Source: Nitrospinaceae bacterium (GTDB lineage: Bacteria > Nitrospinota > Nitrospinia > Nitrospinales > VA-1). Taken from it: a stretch of DNA of 64,000 bases. Below are positions 25,817-34,894 of the stretch, one piece after another; the stretch's first letter is position 1; every line of letters starts with the position of its first letter. The stretch lies in the NCBI GenBank assembly GCA_029261655.1, contig JAJDAY010000036.1, positions 1-64,000 on the forward strand. Direction: 5' to 3'. The position numbers and the translations under genes were made by a program. The notes under the pieces were generated by a model, which worked only from the letters and a program-made list of their open reading frames with translations, did not search any database and was not told the origin of the DNA.

Positions 25817-27772
25817 ATGCGCTCTATTAAAAATATTCCGATCAAACATAAGCTGACCTGGATCATCATGATCACAACCGGTGTGGCATTATTAATTGCC
25901 TGCACAACTTTTGCGTTTTATCAGTTTGCCCAATTCCGTTCCGCCATGGTTAAGGAAATGTTGAGCTTGGCAGACATTATAGGAACGAACAGTTCCGCCC
26001 CTCTTGAATTTAATGACCCTGTCGCAGGTAAAGAAACCCTGGAAGCATTAAGGGCGGATCCTCGAATCCTTACAGCAACAATTTATAACGAGAAGGGGGA
26101 AATATTCACTTCTTATCAAAGCAATAAAATAAAAGACTCGCACAGGCAAGAAGATTTTCTATTGAAAGGTGAATATTGGGACCACGGCCATTTAACTATA
26201 TTTAAGCCGCTCACCATTGGCGATAAAAAGATTGGAAGTATTTCAATCCATTCTTACTTAAGAGATTTAAATGAACAATTAATAAAATATGGAATCATAG
26301 TCGCTTTTATTCTTCTTGGCGCTTCTTTGGTGGCTTTTATTTTATCTTCGTGGCTTCAAAAAATGATATCTCAACCGGTTCTTCACTTGGCAGAAACGGC
26401 GGACCGTGTATCCCAAAGCCGTGACTATGCTATTCGAGCCAAACGGGACTCCGAGGATGAAGTGGGACACCTTGTTGATCGATTCAACGAAATGCTATCG
26501 CAAATTCAAGACCGGGACCTGGCTCTTCAAGAGGCTCAAAATGCGCTTGAAGATCGTGTCGAAGAACGGACTCACGAATTATCCCTTGCCAAAGAGCAAG
26601 CTGAAAAAGCCAATCACGCCAAATCTGAATTTCTCTCACGCATGAGCCATGAATTGCGCACACCCATGAATGCTATTTTGGGCTTTAGCCAGCTTCTTGA
26701 CTACAATACCAAGGAACCGTTGACCATATCCCAAAAAGACAAAGTAAATGAAATTCTTAAAGCGGGAAATCATCTCCTGGAATTAATCAATGAGGTTTTG
26801 GATCTTTCTCACATTGAATCCGGCATGTTATCTCTTTCTATAGAAAATGTGGGCTTGCACGAGGTAATAGGAGAAGCGATTTTACTTGTCGCTCCTCTCG
26901 CTCAACAACGCAACATTAAGATTGAGAACCATATCTCTAAAAATCCCGAACCTGTTTTTGTTCTCGCTGATCGTACCAAGCTGAAGCAGGTTTTATTGAA
27001 TTTAATTTCCAATGCCGTCAAGTACAATTGCGAAAATGGATCAGTAATTCTGGATTGCGAGCAGGACTCAAATAATAGAACCCGAATAAACGTTACGGAT
27101 ACGGGAACAGGCATTTCTAAAGAACAGCAGGAGAACCTTTTCCAACCTTTTAATCGTCTGGATGCAAAAAATTCCAATATTGAAGGGACAGGCATCGGGT
27201 TGACCATTACCAAACGCCTTGTTGAAACAATGAAAGGATCGATTGCTTTCGACAGCAATCCTGGAAAAGGAAGCCGCTTCAGTATTGAACTCCCTGGAGG
27301 AAAAGAAACCGGATTGCTGAAAGAATCGGATTCAGAACAAGAAAAAGTAACGCCCTCGTCCGGTATTGCAGGGCAATTCAAATTGCTTTATGTGGAAGAT
27401 AACCCGGCCAATTTACACCTTGTCGAGCAGATTCTTCAATCAAGACCAGAAATCAACCTGCATTCCGCATCACGTGCACAATTGGGAATCGATCTAGCCC
27501 GCGCCCATCAACCCGACCTGATTCTTATGGATATCCATATGCCGGAAATGAACGGCATCACGGCAATGAAAAAACTGAAGAACTACGAGGAAACCCGCGA
27601 CATCCCCGTAATCGCAGTTAGCGCAAACGCCATGGAGTCCGATATCCAAAAAGGTCTGGATGCTGGATTCAAAGGGTATATTACAAAACCATTTGATATT
27701 CCAAACTTCTTTATGGAGATTGACCGTTTCGTGAAAGCGAAAAACTCACCATTAGTTGGGTCAACCAAATAA
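25817..27772 (+). CDS. Hybrid histidine kinase (CHASE8-HAMP-HisKA-HATPase-REC)
   Basis: A 651-residue membrane kinase. The ATG at 25817 is chosen because [15 protein letters not shown] is the usual N-terminus of the family; an upstream TTG at 25781 overlaps yfiR. Two membrane segments flank a periplasmic CHASE8 domain ([17 protein letters not shown]). A HAMP domain, the H-box [20 protein letters not shown], the N-box LISNAVKYN and G-boxes DTGTGI and GTGIGLTI follow. The C-terminal receiver has [12 protein letters not shown], phospho-Asp in [13 protein letters not shown] and Lys in ITKPFD. It is immediately downstream of yfiR, so the two are probably co-translated. The phosphorelay target is not in the window, except perhaps the lone receiver at 19065. 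Confidence 0.9.
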   Translation: MRSIKNIPIKHKLTWIIMITTGVALLIACTTFAFYQFAQFRSAMVKEMLSLADIIGTNSSAPLEFNDPVAGKETLEALRADPRILTATIYNEKGEIFTSYQSNKIKDSHRQEDFLLKGEYWDHGHLTIFKPLTIGDKKIGSISIHSYLRDLNEQLIKYGIIVAFILLGASLVAFILSSWLQKMISQPVLHLAETADRVSQSRDYAIRAKRDSEDEVGHLVDRFNEMLSQIQDRDLALQEAQNALEDRVEERTHELSLAKEQAEKANHAKSEFLSRMSHELRTPMNAILGFSQLLDYNTKEPLTISQKDKVNEILKAGNHLLELINEVLDLSHIESGMLSLSIENVGLHEVIGEAILLVAPLAQQRNIKIENHISKNPEPVFVLADRTKLKQVLLNLISNAVKYNCENGSVILDCEQDSNNRTRINVTDTGTGISKEQQENLFQPFNRLDAKNSNIEGTGIGLTITKRLVETMKGSIAFDSNPGKGSRFSIELPGGKETGLLKESDSEQEKVTPSSGIAGQFKLLYVEDNPANLHLVEQILQSRPEINLHSASRAQLGIDLARAHQPDLILMDIHMPEMNGITAMKKLKNYEETRDIPVIAVSANAMESDIQKGLDAGFKGYITKPFDIPNFFMEIDRFVKAKNSPLVGSTK

Positions 27773-27906
27773 GAGGAGAAAAGATGATCACTTCCGAACT
27801 GTATGTCGTCAGTGTAGAAAAGGTGGAGTTTAGCTAGAGATATTTTTGTGGGAGAGGCCAGCTTTACAACTTCTCAGTAAGCCCTTTTTTCACTCTTTAT
27901 GAGAAT

Positions 27907-28063
27907 GTCCGCTTTGAGTCGACAGCAGACGTTTCTTTCATGCCAGGTGTCGCGCCAATGAACCTGGGTTCCTACTAACACACCAAGCCGCTATAACAAA
28001 AATAGATCTCAAATTTCTAACCCCGTCAGCCAATCCAATTTCACTCTATTTTTTGGGCACCCC
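27907..28063 (+). repeat. Two-part intergenic repeat, copy C
   Basis: The hairpin box has arms GTCCGCT (27907-27913) and AGCAGAC (27924-27930), one mismatch from perfect. The second box lies near 28013-28063 and is more diverged than copies A and B. The bases from the kinase stop to the hairpin also align with the flank after the kinase remnant. No gene is supported in 27773-28081. Confidence 0.55.
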
Positions 28064-28081
28064 TGGGAGTTCTGTTTTTAT

Positions 28082-28582
28082 TTAGAAAGTTGATTCTAAT
28101 CCTGCCAATGTTGGGCGAATATTTGACAGATAAGAGCAATCCTCGTTTTTTGGTGTAGGCTCATTACACAAGGCTCCACAGTCAGCGATGCCACAGCTCA
28201 AGGGTGACTCGCCAAATAAATCAAGATACAGCTCTTCGGTCTCGTTAAAGGCTTCTTCCAGATTCATTCTGTCTTTTTCTCCCCGCATACCGAAGTATGG
28301 GAAATGGTGGAAATAACCACCGAACAAAGATTCGCAATCCGTCATATATTTTTTTGTGTCAAGAATATGAGTGTGCCAAAATACGTCGATGTCCTTCGTA
28401 GGAACAATCGTTTTTTCAGGATACAAATAGACCAGAAACAGGAATCGACGATACCAGTTTTCCAGCCTCTCTATTTTATCAAGAGGCCAGCCGGGACCTC
28501 CCTCTCGCACAGCCAGCGAAAATTTGATGGGTTCCAAATTAAGATGTTTATTGAAGCTTTTAAATGAAATTGTATTTTGCAT
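28082..28582 (-). CDS. Glycine-rich-domain-like protein (DUF1399 type)
   Basis: A 166-residue, signal-less protein. The core WYRRFLFLVYLYPEK and DIDVFWHTHILDTKKYMTDC followed by FGGYFHHFPYFG match the GRDP-like/DUF1399 family, where the HTH.L motif and trailing histidines are conserved. The family is cytoplasmic and has no established biochemical role. Four further cysteines near the C-terminus (CGIADCGALC and a later C) might bind metal. It is divergent from the AMP-ligase gene. Confidence 0.75.
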   Translation of the reverse strand: MQNTISFKSFNKHLNLEPIKFSLAVREGGPGWPLDKIERLENWYRRFLFLVYLYPEKTIVPTKDIDVFWHTHILDTKKYMTDCESLFGGYFHHFPYFGMRGEKDRMNLEEAFNETEELYLDLFGESPLSCGIADCGALCNEPTPKNEDCSYLSNIRPTLAGLESTF

Positions 28583-28905
28583 GTTAATTCTCTTTAAAAA
28601 TTTAAAAGATCGTATTAAAGAAAGCTCTCCTAATATTATATTTTAAAATATGGGTGTCAACGACGGTTTTTGTCTAATAGCGGTTATTCAGAAACTGACC
28701 TCTATTCAACTCCTTCATGCTTGATTTGCCCGGGCCGGTTTCTTTTTTTGAAGGTGCTATTTTTTCAGTCGCTTTTGTTTTAATTCGAGTTAGATGATTT
28801 TCTTAAAGTATAATTATTTTTCCAGGGTAATTAAAATGTTTTTTTATGTGAACTTAACTCGTCAAGTCAAACAAGGTTGATTGCCTGATTACTTAAGGAA
28901 GTACC
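28583..28905. other. Divergent intergenic region with TATAAT box
   Basis: An AT-rich spacer without a gene. A perfect TATAAT at 28809-28814 faces the AMP ligase, about 92 bases before its ATG, but no good -35 lies at 16-18 bases. AAGGAAGT before the ATG at 28906 is a sound ribosome binding site. Confidence 0.4.
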
Positions 28906-30375
28906 ATGACAGATACCTCAAATTTTCAGGAAAAGAAAACCACGACTGCAGAAATCTGCACCCTCCCCATTCCAAAGGAAGATGGAAAAACTACCCAGTT
29001 GGCCAGGCGTTACGCGCGGATCTTTTCCACCACACTGAAGGAAAAACAATATGTCGTGCTTTGCAATGTTTCAGTTCCCCTGGCGCAAGCGATCTCTCTT
29101 GGCGCATGGATGGCGGGGCATCCGGTGGCCTACATCAATCCAGCCTTTCCGGTCATCCAGTTAAATGATGTGCTTTTTCAGTTGGGCGCAAGCCTGAATA
29201 TCGGGGTCCCGGACTGTCTTTCCACACTGGAAAATAAGAATGACTGGCTGTCTCCCGATCTGGATGGCAAGGGAGAAAACTATCTGTTCGATAAGTTGCA
29301 ACCGGTGACGACTGAAAATACCATCGTTCCTTATGAATGGCGTGATGACGAGTGTGCCGCCGTCATTTTCACCTCAGGCAGTACAGGAAAACCAAAAGGC
29401 GTTTGCCACTCCATTGGAAATTTGACACGCTCAGCAGAACTCTTTATTCAACGATTTGGTATTGACTCAGATGACATTGTACTGAATATGGCGCCCCTTC
29501 ATACAGTGAGTGGCGTAAGAGTGGCGATTTTCGTAAAGCTTCTGACAGGTTGTCAGCTGATTGAAGGCTCAAGAGAATACGATATGGGTGAAACCCTCGG
29601 TTTATTTCAAGATGTAAGGCCAACCGTATGTGTTTATGGTCCCATTTTCTACCGACAGATTGCCATGCTCGCTGATAAACTGGATGACGAGTTGAGCTCA
29701 ATTCGCGTTTTATTATCTACAGGCGCCCAATTAGACCGCCCCTCCAGGGTCAGGATTTTTGAAAAACTAAGGATTCCTGTGCTGGACTACTATGGATTGA
29801 CCGAAACATCTGGAATGATCATCTCGGAAAAAAAGGATGACTACCATCCAGAGTGCGCCAGTATTGGAAAGGAGTGTTCTGGTGTCACAGTGGATTTAAC
29901 CGAGGTGGAAGGTATTTCAAACCCGGAATTGACCCTGGGTCAAATTAGAGTTTATTCCCCAAATATTTTTCTGGGCTACCTCGGGGAATCTATGGAGCGA
30001 AAACGCTATTTTGACACAGGAGATTTAGGCGAGCGCGATGAGGCTGGTAATATCATCCTGAAAGGGCGGTTGGACCATGGTGTTAAAGCTTCCAGCACTT
30101 TATGGCTCTTTCCTCAGGCAGTGGAACAGATATTAGTCAGCCGCCTGGATATTTCTGATGTCCACGTCCGGTCTGGATATGATAAATACGACCGAGGTGT
30201 TCTGAACGCAAAGGTGGTCCCGACCAATCCAGAAACCGTTGATGATAATTGGCTGGTAATTCTTGGTCAGGATATTGAAAATCACCTTGGCCCGGATTAC
30301 AAGGCTGTCGATATCGAAATCGCCAATGAGATTCATCGATCCCCTCTGGGGAAGATAATCAAAGATTCAGATTGA
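28906..30375 (+). CDS. AMP-dependent acyl/aminoacyl ligase (ANL superfamily)
   Basis: A 489-residue adenylating enzyme. The P-loop-like motif VIFTSGSTGKPKGVCHS, the YYGLTETSGMI motif, the hinge region YFDTGDLGERDEAGN and the C-terminal lysine in SPLGKIIKD are all present, so it should form an acyl-adenylate. It has no fused carrier domain. The gene is on the same strand as, and 471 bases upstream of, a Dlt-like operon. It may load the carrier protein of that operon with a second substrate or prepare a precursor, which is inference. Confidence 0.85.
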   Translation: MTDTSNFQEKKTTTAEICTLPIPKEDGKTTQLARRYARIFSTTLKEKQYVVLCNVSVPLAQAISLGAWMAGHPVAYINPAFPVIQLNDVLFQLGASLNIGVPDCLSTLENKNDWLSPDLDGKGENYLFDKLQPVTTENTIVPYEWRDDECAAVIFTSGSTGKPKGVCHSIGNLTRSAELFIQRFGIDSDDIVLNMAPLHTVSGVRVAIFVKLLTGCQLIEGSREYDMGETLGLFQDVRPTVCVYGPIFYRQIAMLADKLDDELSSIRVLLSTGAQLDRPSRVRIFEKLRIPVLDYYGLTETSGMIISEKKDDYHPECASIGKECSGVTVDLTEVEGISNPELTLGQIRVYSPNIFLGYLGESMERKRYFDTGDLGERDEAGNIILKGRLDHGVKASSTLWLFPQAVEQILVSRLDISDVHVRSGYDKYDRGVLNAKVVPTNPETVDDNWLVILGQDIENHLGPDYKAVDIEIANEIHRSPLGKIIKDSD

Positions 30376-30846
30376 TCTATTAACGGGAAAGAAAGTTTAT
30401 CGTGATCATTTATTAAGAAGAATAAGACCGACCTTTAATATCCGATTTGTCAGTTATTTGTAAGCGATTTTTTTGTAAGAAAGTTTTGCTGATTATCAGA
30501 ACCTCTGTCCTCAAGTTCCATATCCTGCCAATCGTTTTACCGACTTGTAACATTTCCTTTACAAATTAAATATATATGGCATTTATACTTTAATGGTGGT
30601 ACAGCAATAACTAGTTAACAATTTATTAAAAGATATCCGAAATTATATTCCATTCTAATCAATTTCGTGGCAATAATGTTGCCCTCCAAATCTTCACCAA
30701 ATAGTTTGGGGCGGAAACAGGAGAAGGTTCAAATAACCCAATTTCAGCATACCTGACGGTCTTTGCAAGGATCACTCAATTTGCTCCATTTAATATTTTA
30801 CCAGACTGACTGGGCTATTAAACTACGAGACTAAGGGAAAGAAAGC
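30376..30846. other. Long AT-rich leader before the Dlt-like operon
   Basis: No gene is supported. The stretch is AT-rich and contains TTTACA with AT-rich sequence 17-19 bases downstream around 30555-30585, a possible promoter. AAGGGA precedes the ATG of the next gene. Its length suggests that the Dlt-like operon has its own promoter. Confidence 0.35.
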
Positions 30847-32652
30847 ATGAAAAACTTTGCTGATACCTTTTATGCCATTTCCAATTCGAATATAGCCAAC
30901 AAATCATTTGTTCAATTTGAAGCTACTAAGCTGAAGTATGGCAAATTGGTGGAACAAATTGGAAGGCTGACAAGTTTATTCAAGGAATATGGAATTGCCT
31001 CAGGCGACCGTATTATTGTTTCAAGCAATGATGAAGAAGTTATCATCACCGTGACATGTGCCGCTCTGGCAAATGGCATCTGCACCATCGTTGTGCCCCA
31101 GGACACAGCTGAAATACGGGCGAACTCGTGTATCAAGCGGTCAAAACCATCCTTGCTCATTATTGACCAAAGTCTTCAGGCATTGTGGCAACCGGAGGGT
31201 ATTCCCACAGTTTCTATTGGGAAACAGGTGTCCCGGACTAATAGTCTTCTAAAAAAAATCGTGGGTAAGAAAACCCGAGGCAAGGTTTACCATGAATTGG
31301 TTGCGGATATGCCTGTAGCGGAACCCTCCTTAAATTTTTCTGATGACCAACCTGCCCTCTTTAATTTTACCTCAGGCACGACAAAGGAACCAAAAGGCGT
31401 TCCTATCACTTATGGCAGTCTGTTTGCCCACTTAGCAACTATCAAGCGCGTATTCAATTACAACTCTGAAAGCCGAATTCTAAACAATATGGATTTGGCT
31501 CATGTGGACGGAATGATCCAGGGTCCGCTATTGGCACTGTATTCTGGTTCGACTCTCTTTCGGCCCTGTTCTCTGGACGTGCAACACCTCCAAACTCTGA
31601 TTGACACGGTTTACAACGAAAAAATCAGCCACTTTTTAACCGTTCCAACCATATTAAGTCTTATCGACAGATTCATTGAGCATAATGACCACTTCGAGGG
31701 AGAGCACTTCCACCATTTGATATCTGTGGCGGCGTTGTTAGACCCTGGTTTATGGGGAAAATTGCAAAACCGGTTTGGTATACGTATTTGCAATATGTAC
31801 GGTCTGACAGAAACGGTGACGGGCGGCTTGTTTTGTGGTCCTGGTGACGATTTTTACCAACTGGGAACCGTTGGAAAACCCATCGATATGTCTATCCAGA
31901 TTGTGGATGACAAGTTTCAGCCAGTTCCCAGGGGAAACGTAGGAGAATTGCTTGTGCAGGGAGACAATGTGTTTCCGGGTTATTTTGAAAATAGAGAAGC
32001 AAACCGTGCCGCCTTTCATGAGGGTTGGTTTCGTACAGGAGATCTTGCCTGTCAGGATGATAATGACTTCGTTCATATTAAAGGACGATGCAAAGAGTTG
32101 ATCATCTCAGGTGGAATAAATATCCTGCCTGGAGAGATTAACGAGGTGATGATCAAACATCCCGCTGTGGCGGAGGTAGCTACGGTTGGACTGCCAGACT
32201 CAATCTTTCAGGAGATAGTGGTCGCCGCCATTGTGCTCAAGCAAGGCGCTACAGCGAACGAAAAAGACTGCATTGAATATGGTCGAGGTTTTTTAGAACG
32301 CCGTAAGGTTCCCAAAAAGATATTTTTTGTCCAGGAGCTACCCAAAGGAATTTCCGGGAAGATCGTCATACCGGAACTCCTTAAAATGATTCAAAAGCCA
32401 TCAGACGAGACGATATCATCAAATAATAATGGAACTGAGATCATTGGCCTGGCCGCGGAAATTTTCAATACAGACAAAAATAATCTGAAGTTGGAGCATG
32501 GACCGGACCAGATTAAAGGATGGGATTCGATGGGGCACCTCAGCCTGGTTGCTGAGGTGGAAAATCATTATTCCATAACTTTAAGCGCCAGGGAGGTAAT
32601 GAATATAAAGTCCCTGAATGATCTCTGGTCCGTGATCCAACAGCGAAGATAA
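30847..32652 (+). CDS. AMP ligase fused to acyl-carrier domain (DltA-DltC-like)
   Basis: A 601-residue fusion. Residues 1-510 form an ANL ligase: LFNFTSGTTKEPKGVPIT, MYGLTETVTGG, WFRTGDLACQDD, GRCKELIISGGINILPGEI and the catalytic lysine in KGISGKIVI. Residues ~525-601 form a phosphopantetheine carrier domain with GWDSMGHLSLVAEVE, the Ser being the pantetheine site. The enzyme should therefore activate a carboxylic or amino acid and load it onto its own carrier. This combines the jobs of DltA and DltC in teichoic-acid D-alanylation. Substrate specificity cannot be read from the sequence. Six bases separate it from the SGNH gene. Confidence 0.88.
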   Translation: MKNFADTFYAISNSNIANKSFVQFEATKLKYGKLVEQIGRLTSLFKEYGIASGDRIIVSSNDEEVIITVTCAALANGICTIVVPQDTAEIRANSCIKRSKPSLLIIDQSLQALWQPEGIPTVSIGKQVSRTNSLLKKIVGKKTRGKVYHELVADMPVAEPSLNFSDDQPALFNFTSGTTKEPKGVPITYGSLFAHLATIKRVFNYNSESRILNNMDLAHVDGMIQGPLLALYSGSTLFRPCSLDVQHLQTLIDTVYNEKISHFLTVPTILSLIDRFIEHNDHFEGEHFHHLISVAALLDPGLWGKLQNRFGIRICNMYGLTETVTGGLFCGPGDDFYQLGTVGKPIDMSIQIVDDKFQPVPRGNVGELLVQGDNVFPGYFENREANRAAFHEGWFRTGDLACQDDNDFVHIKGRCKELIISGGINILPGEINEVMIKHPAVAEVATVGLPDSIFQEIVVAAIVLKQGATANEKDCIEYGRGFLERRKVPKKIFFVQELPKGISGKIVIPELLKMIQKPSDETISSNNNGTEIIGLAAEIFNTDKNNLKLEHGPDQIKGWDSMGHLSLVAEVENHYSITLSAREVMNIKSLNDLWSVIQQRR

Positions 32653-32658
32653 TCAAAA

Positions 32659-33642
32659 ATGAACGACCACACTCTCGCATTCCCTGTGGACACCTCGCGT
32701 ACCGATCACCCCCCCGTAGATAACACTTCACCCTGTGAAGACTCGACCCTCAATCAAGATATTCTCCCAATTTGGTATTGGTGCGTCAGTTTTGTTTTGG
32801 TTCTTCTATTTGTTGGGGGAATTTCCTGGTGGGAAAAAACTTTTCAGGGGCATGCCGAGGATCCTTCTGCAGAAGCATATAATATCGAAAGATTAAAATC
32901 TCCCACCGAAAATTTACGAATAGTAACTATTGGGGATTCGTATACTCGTTATGCTCTGCCTTTCGATGAACGATTGGAAAAAATAGCATCGGAGAAAGGT
33001 TTATCAATAAAATATAATCAATTCACCAAAAATAAGGGAAAACCAAGGCATTTTTCAGTTTTGTTGCCCCATGTTCTTGCGGCCAAACCGGATTATGTCT
33101 TTATTCACGCAGGTCCTTTTTTAACAGGCTCATGGGCAACGGAGAAGAGTCTATTGACCTATTTTCGTAACGGAATAAGAGATATTAAAAATATACTCCT
33201 GGGTCGAGTATTAAGGGACAGGCAATTATTTCTTTATAATTCTGAAGGACTTGCTGAAACGATTTTTGAAGTGGAGTTAAAGCCTGAAGTTGCAGAAATG
33301 GAATTAAATCAAAAAAAGCGAGCACTAATCGTTTTAGAACCCAAAATGCCGGAAGCTTTTAAAAAATTTTTTAAGGCGGCCAAGGCCCAGGGAACCCGGA
33401 TTGTATTCATGGATTTAGGACCTTCAACTGCTCTCAAAGCCGTCTTATCCTCGGAGTTTAACAAACAGGTAGCCTCCAATCTGATTAAATTAGGGGCTAG
33501 TCATAATATTGATATATGGAGTTTCCCATCCCTGCCATTAAACCATTTCGAGGATGTTGCTCACTTAAATTCAAAGGGGAGTCGAGTATTTGTTGACTGG
33601 TTTTTGGGTCGGCTGATGGACGAGGTAAAAAAGGATGACTGA
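32659..33642 (+). CDS. Membrane-anchored SGNH acyltransferase (DltD-like)
   Basis: A 327-residue protein. An N-terminal cytoplasmic stretch is followed by one membrane span at about residues 38-57, leaving ~260 residues outside. The external domain has SGNH features: GDSYTRY with nucleophile Ser94, and DVAHLNSKG near the end with Asp299 and His302 completing the triad. The arrangement of one anchor plus an extracytoplasmic SGNH fold next to an MBOAT gene is that of DltD and related polymer O-acyltransferases. Its frame overlaps the MBOAT start by eight bases. It is the likely final acyltransferase onto an envelope polymer. Confidence 0.8.
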   Translation: MNDHTLAFPVDTSRTDHPPVDNTSPCEDSTLNQDILPIWYWCVSFVLVLLFVGGISWWEKTFQGHAEDPSAEAYNIERLKSPTENLRIVTIGDSYTRYALPFDERLEKIASEKGLSIKYNQFTKNKGKPRHFSVLLPHVLAAKPDYVFIHAGPFLTGSWATEKSLLTYFRNGIRDIKNILLGRVLRDRQLFLYNSEGLAETIFEVELKPEVAEMELNQKKRALIVLEPKMPEAFKKFFKAAKAQGTRIVFMDLGPSTALKAVLSSEFNKQVASNLIKLGASHNIDIWSFPSLPLNHFEDVAHLNSKGSRVFVDWFLGRLMDEVKKDD

Positions 33643-34747
33643 CTTTCATCTTTACCATTTTATCTGGCTGATGAGCTCGGCTTTAGGCATATGGTTCTTT
33701 CCCATACGTTATCAAGCAGACATTATTACATTGGTGACGGGTTTATTTTTGACAATCTATTCTCCTTTATCTGCTCTGTTGCTATTTACCAGTTCATTAC
33801 TGGTCTATGGGTTGGTTGCCTCAAAATATCGATCTCCTTATGTAACCGTTCTTGCGGGAATTATCTATTGCGTGCTTCAGTTCCTATTGATCCGGGGCTT
33901 AGAAATTTACCAGTATCATATCGGAATACAAATTCCAACGGTTATGGGATTGGCATACTATACCTGCAGACACATCCACTATATTATTGAAGTTTTCCAG
34001 GGTCACATTGAACCTGATTTCCGTCAATATCTTCGTTACCAGTTTTTTCTACCCGCAATAGTGGCGGGTCCGATCCATCGGTATGCCAATTTTCATCGCC
34101 AATGCAATCGTCGCCGTTTGGATAAGGCAAAAGTTTCGAAGGCTTTTGAAAAAATACTGTATGGGTACGTTAAAATTGTTGTACTGGGAAACTACTTGTT
34201 ACTTGTGATAATCGAGCCCTGGAGGGCGACCATTGAAATGAATGGTCTGATGAACCTTTGGCTCAAATCCATACAGGACTGGACCTATTTGTACCTGCAG
34301 TTTAGCGGATGGACGGATGTTGCGATCGGGTTTGCCGTGCTGATGGGGTTCAAGCTGGAGGAAAATTTTAATAAGCCTTTACTCGCCCGGAACCTGATAG
34401 ATTTCTGGCAACGCTGGCACATCACTTTATCATCCTGGTGCCGGGATTATGTTTTTAAGCCCGTCATGGCATACACTCGAAAACCTTTGCTGGCGACATG
34501 CACCGCAATGGTCACAATGGGGATCTGGCACGAGTTGTCCCTGTATTATATATTTTGGGGACTCTACCATGCAATTGGCATTGCTATTGTGCACAAGTTT
34601 ACTAAATTGGCCGGAAATCGCAATTATCTGAAATGGTTGACGGGTTGTCGCGTTTGGACACCCTTTGCCAGGGTACTCACCCTCAACTACATTGTGCTGG
34701 GAGGATTGGTTGCCAGTTTGGCCAGTAAATTGCTGGAGACCGCATGA
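33635..34747 (+). CDS. MBOAT-family acyltransferase (DltB-like)
   Basis: A 370-residue polytopic membrane protein. MBOAT hallmarks are AGPIHRYANF, LIDFWQRWHITLSSWCRDYVF (split here for length), and GIWHELSLYYIFWGLYHA with the conserved catalytic His299. Length is close to that of DltB. MBOAT proteins of this kind pass an acyl group from an intracellular carrier thioester across the membrane. It overlaps the upstream SGNH gene by eight bases and the downstream microprotein by four (ATGA), which indicates translational coupling and stoichiometric production. Confidence 0.88.
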   Translation: MTDFHLYHFIWLMSSALGIWFFPIRYQADIITLVTGLFLTIYSPLSALLLFTSSLLVYGLVASKYRSPYVTVLAGIIYCVLQFLLIRGLEIYQYHIGIQIPTVMGLAYYTCRHIHYIIEVFQGHIEPDFRQYLRYQFFLPAIVAGPIHRYANFHRQCNRRRLDKAKVSKAFEKILYGYVKIVVLGNYLLLVIIEPWRATIEMNGLMNLWLKSIQDWTYLYLQFSGWTDVAIGFAVLMGFKLEENFNKPLLARNLIDFWQRWHITLSSWCRDYVFKPVMAYTRKPLLATCTAMVTMGIWHELSLYYIFWGLYHAIGIAIVHKFTKLAGNRNYLKWLTGCRVWTPFARVLTLNYIVLGGLVASLASKLLETA

Positions 34748-34890
34748 TAAATTTATTTCAAATCCTGAAACGTTTTCTTCCGCTTCCCCTTGCCAGAGTG
34801 GCAATGAGTTGTTGGTATGCCTTTTTGATTTCTGCGGTGATATATTGTTCCGTTTTTTCAGGTAGTCCAATAGTGTATTGGGACGAGTGA
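34744..34890 (+). CDS. DltX-like single-span microprotein
   Basis: A 48-residue frame whose ATG overlaps the MBOAT stop as ATGA and which ends four bases before the next gene, so it fills the gap exactly. Lys9, Arg10 and Arg18 precede a hydrophobic span (about 19-39), predicting an N-in, C-out topology. The exported tail ends in SPIVYWDE. In DltX the C-terminal hexapeptide, for example FIYNEF, carries a Tyr fourth from the end that accepts the acyl group from the MBOAT protein; here Tyr45 has the same position. Known from family: the DltX shuttle. Inferred: that this peptide does the same job. Confidence 0.7.
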   Translation: MINLFQILKRFLPLPLARVAMSCWYAFLISAVIYCSVFSGSPIVYWDE

Positions 34891-34894
34891 ACTT

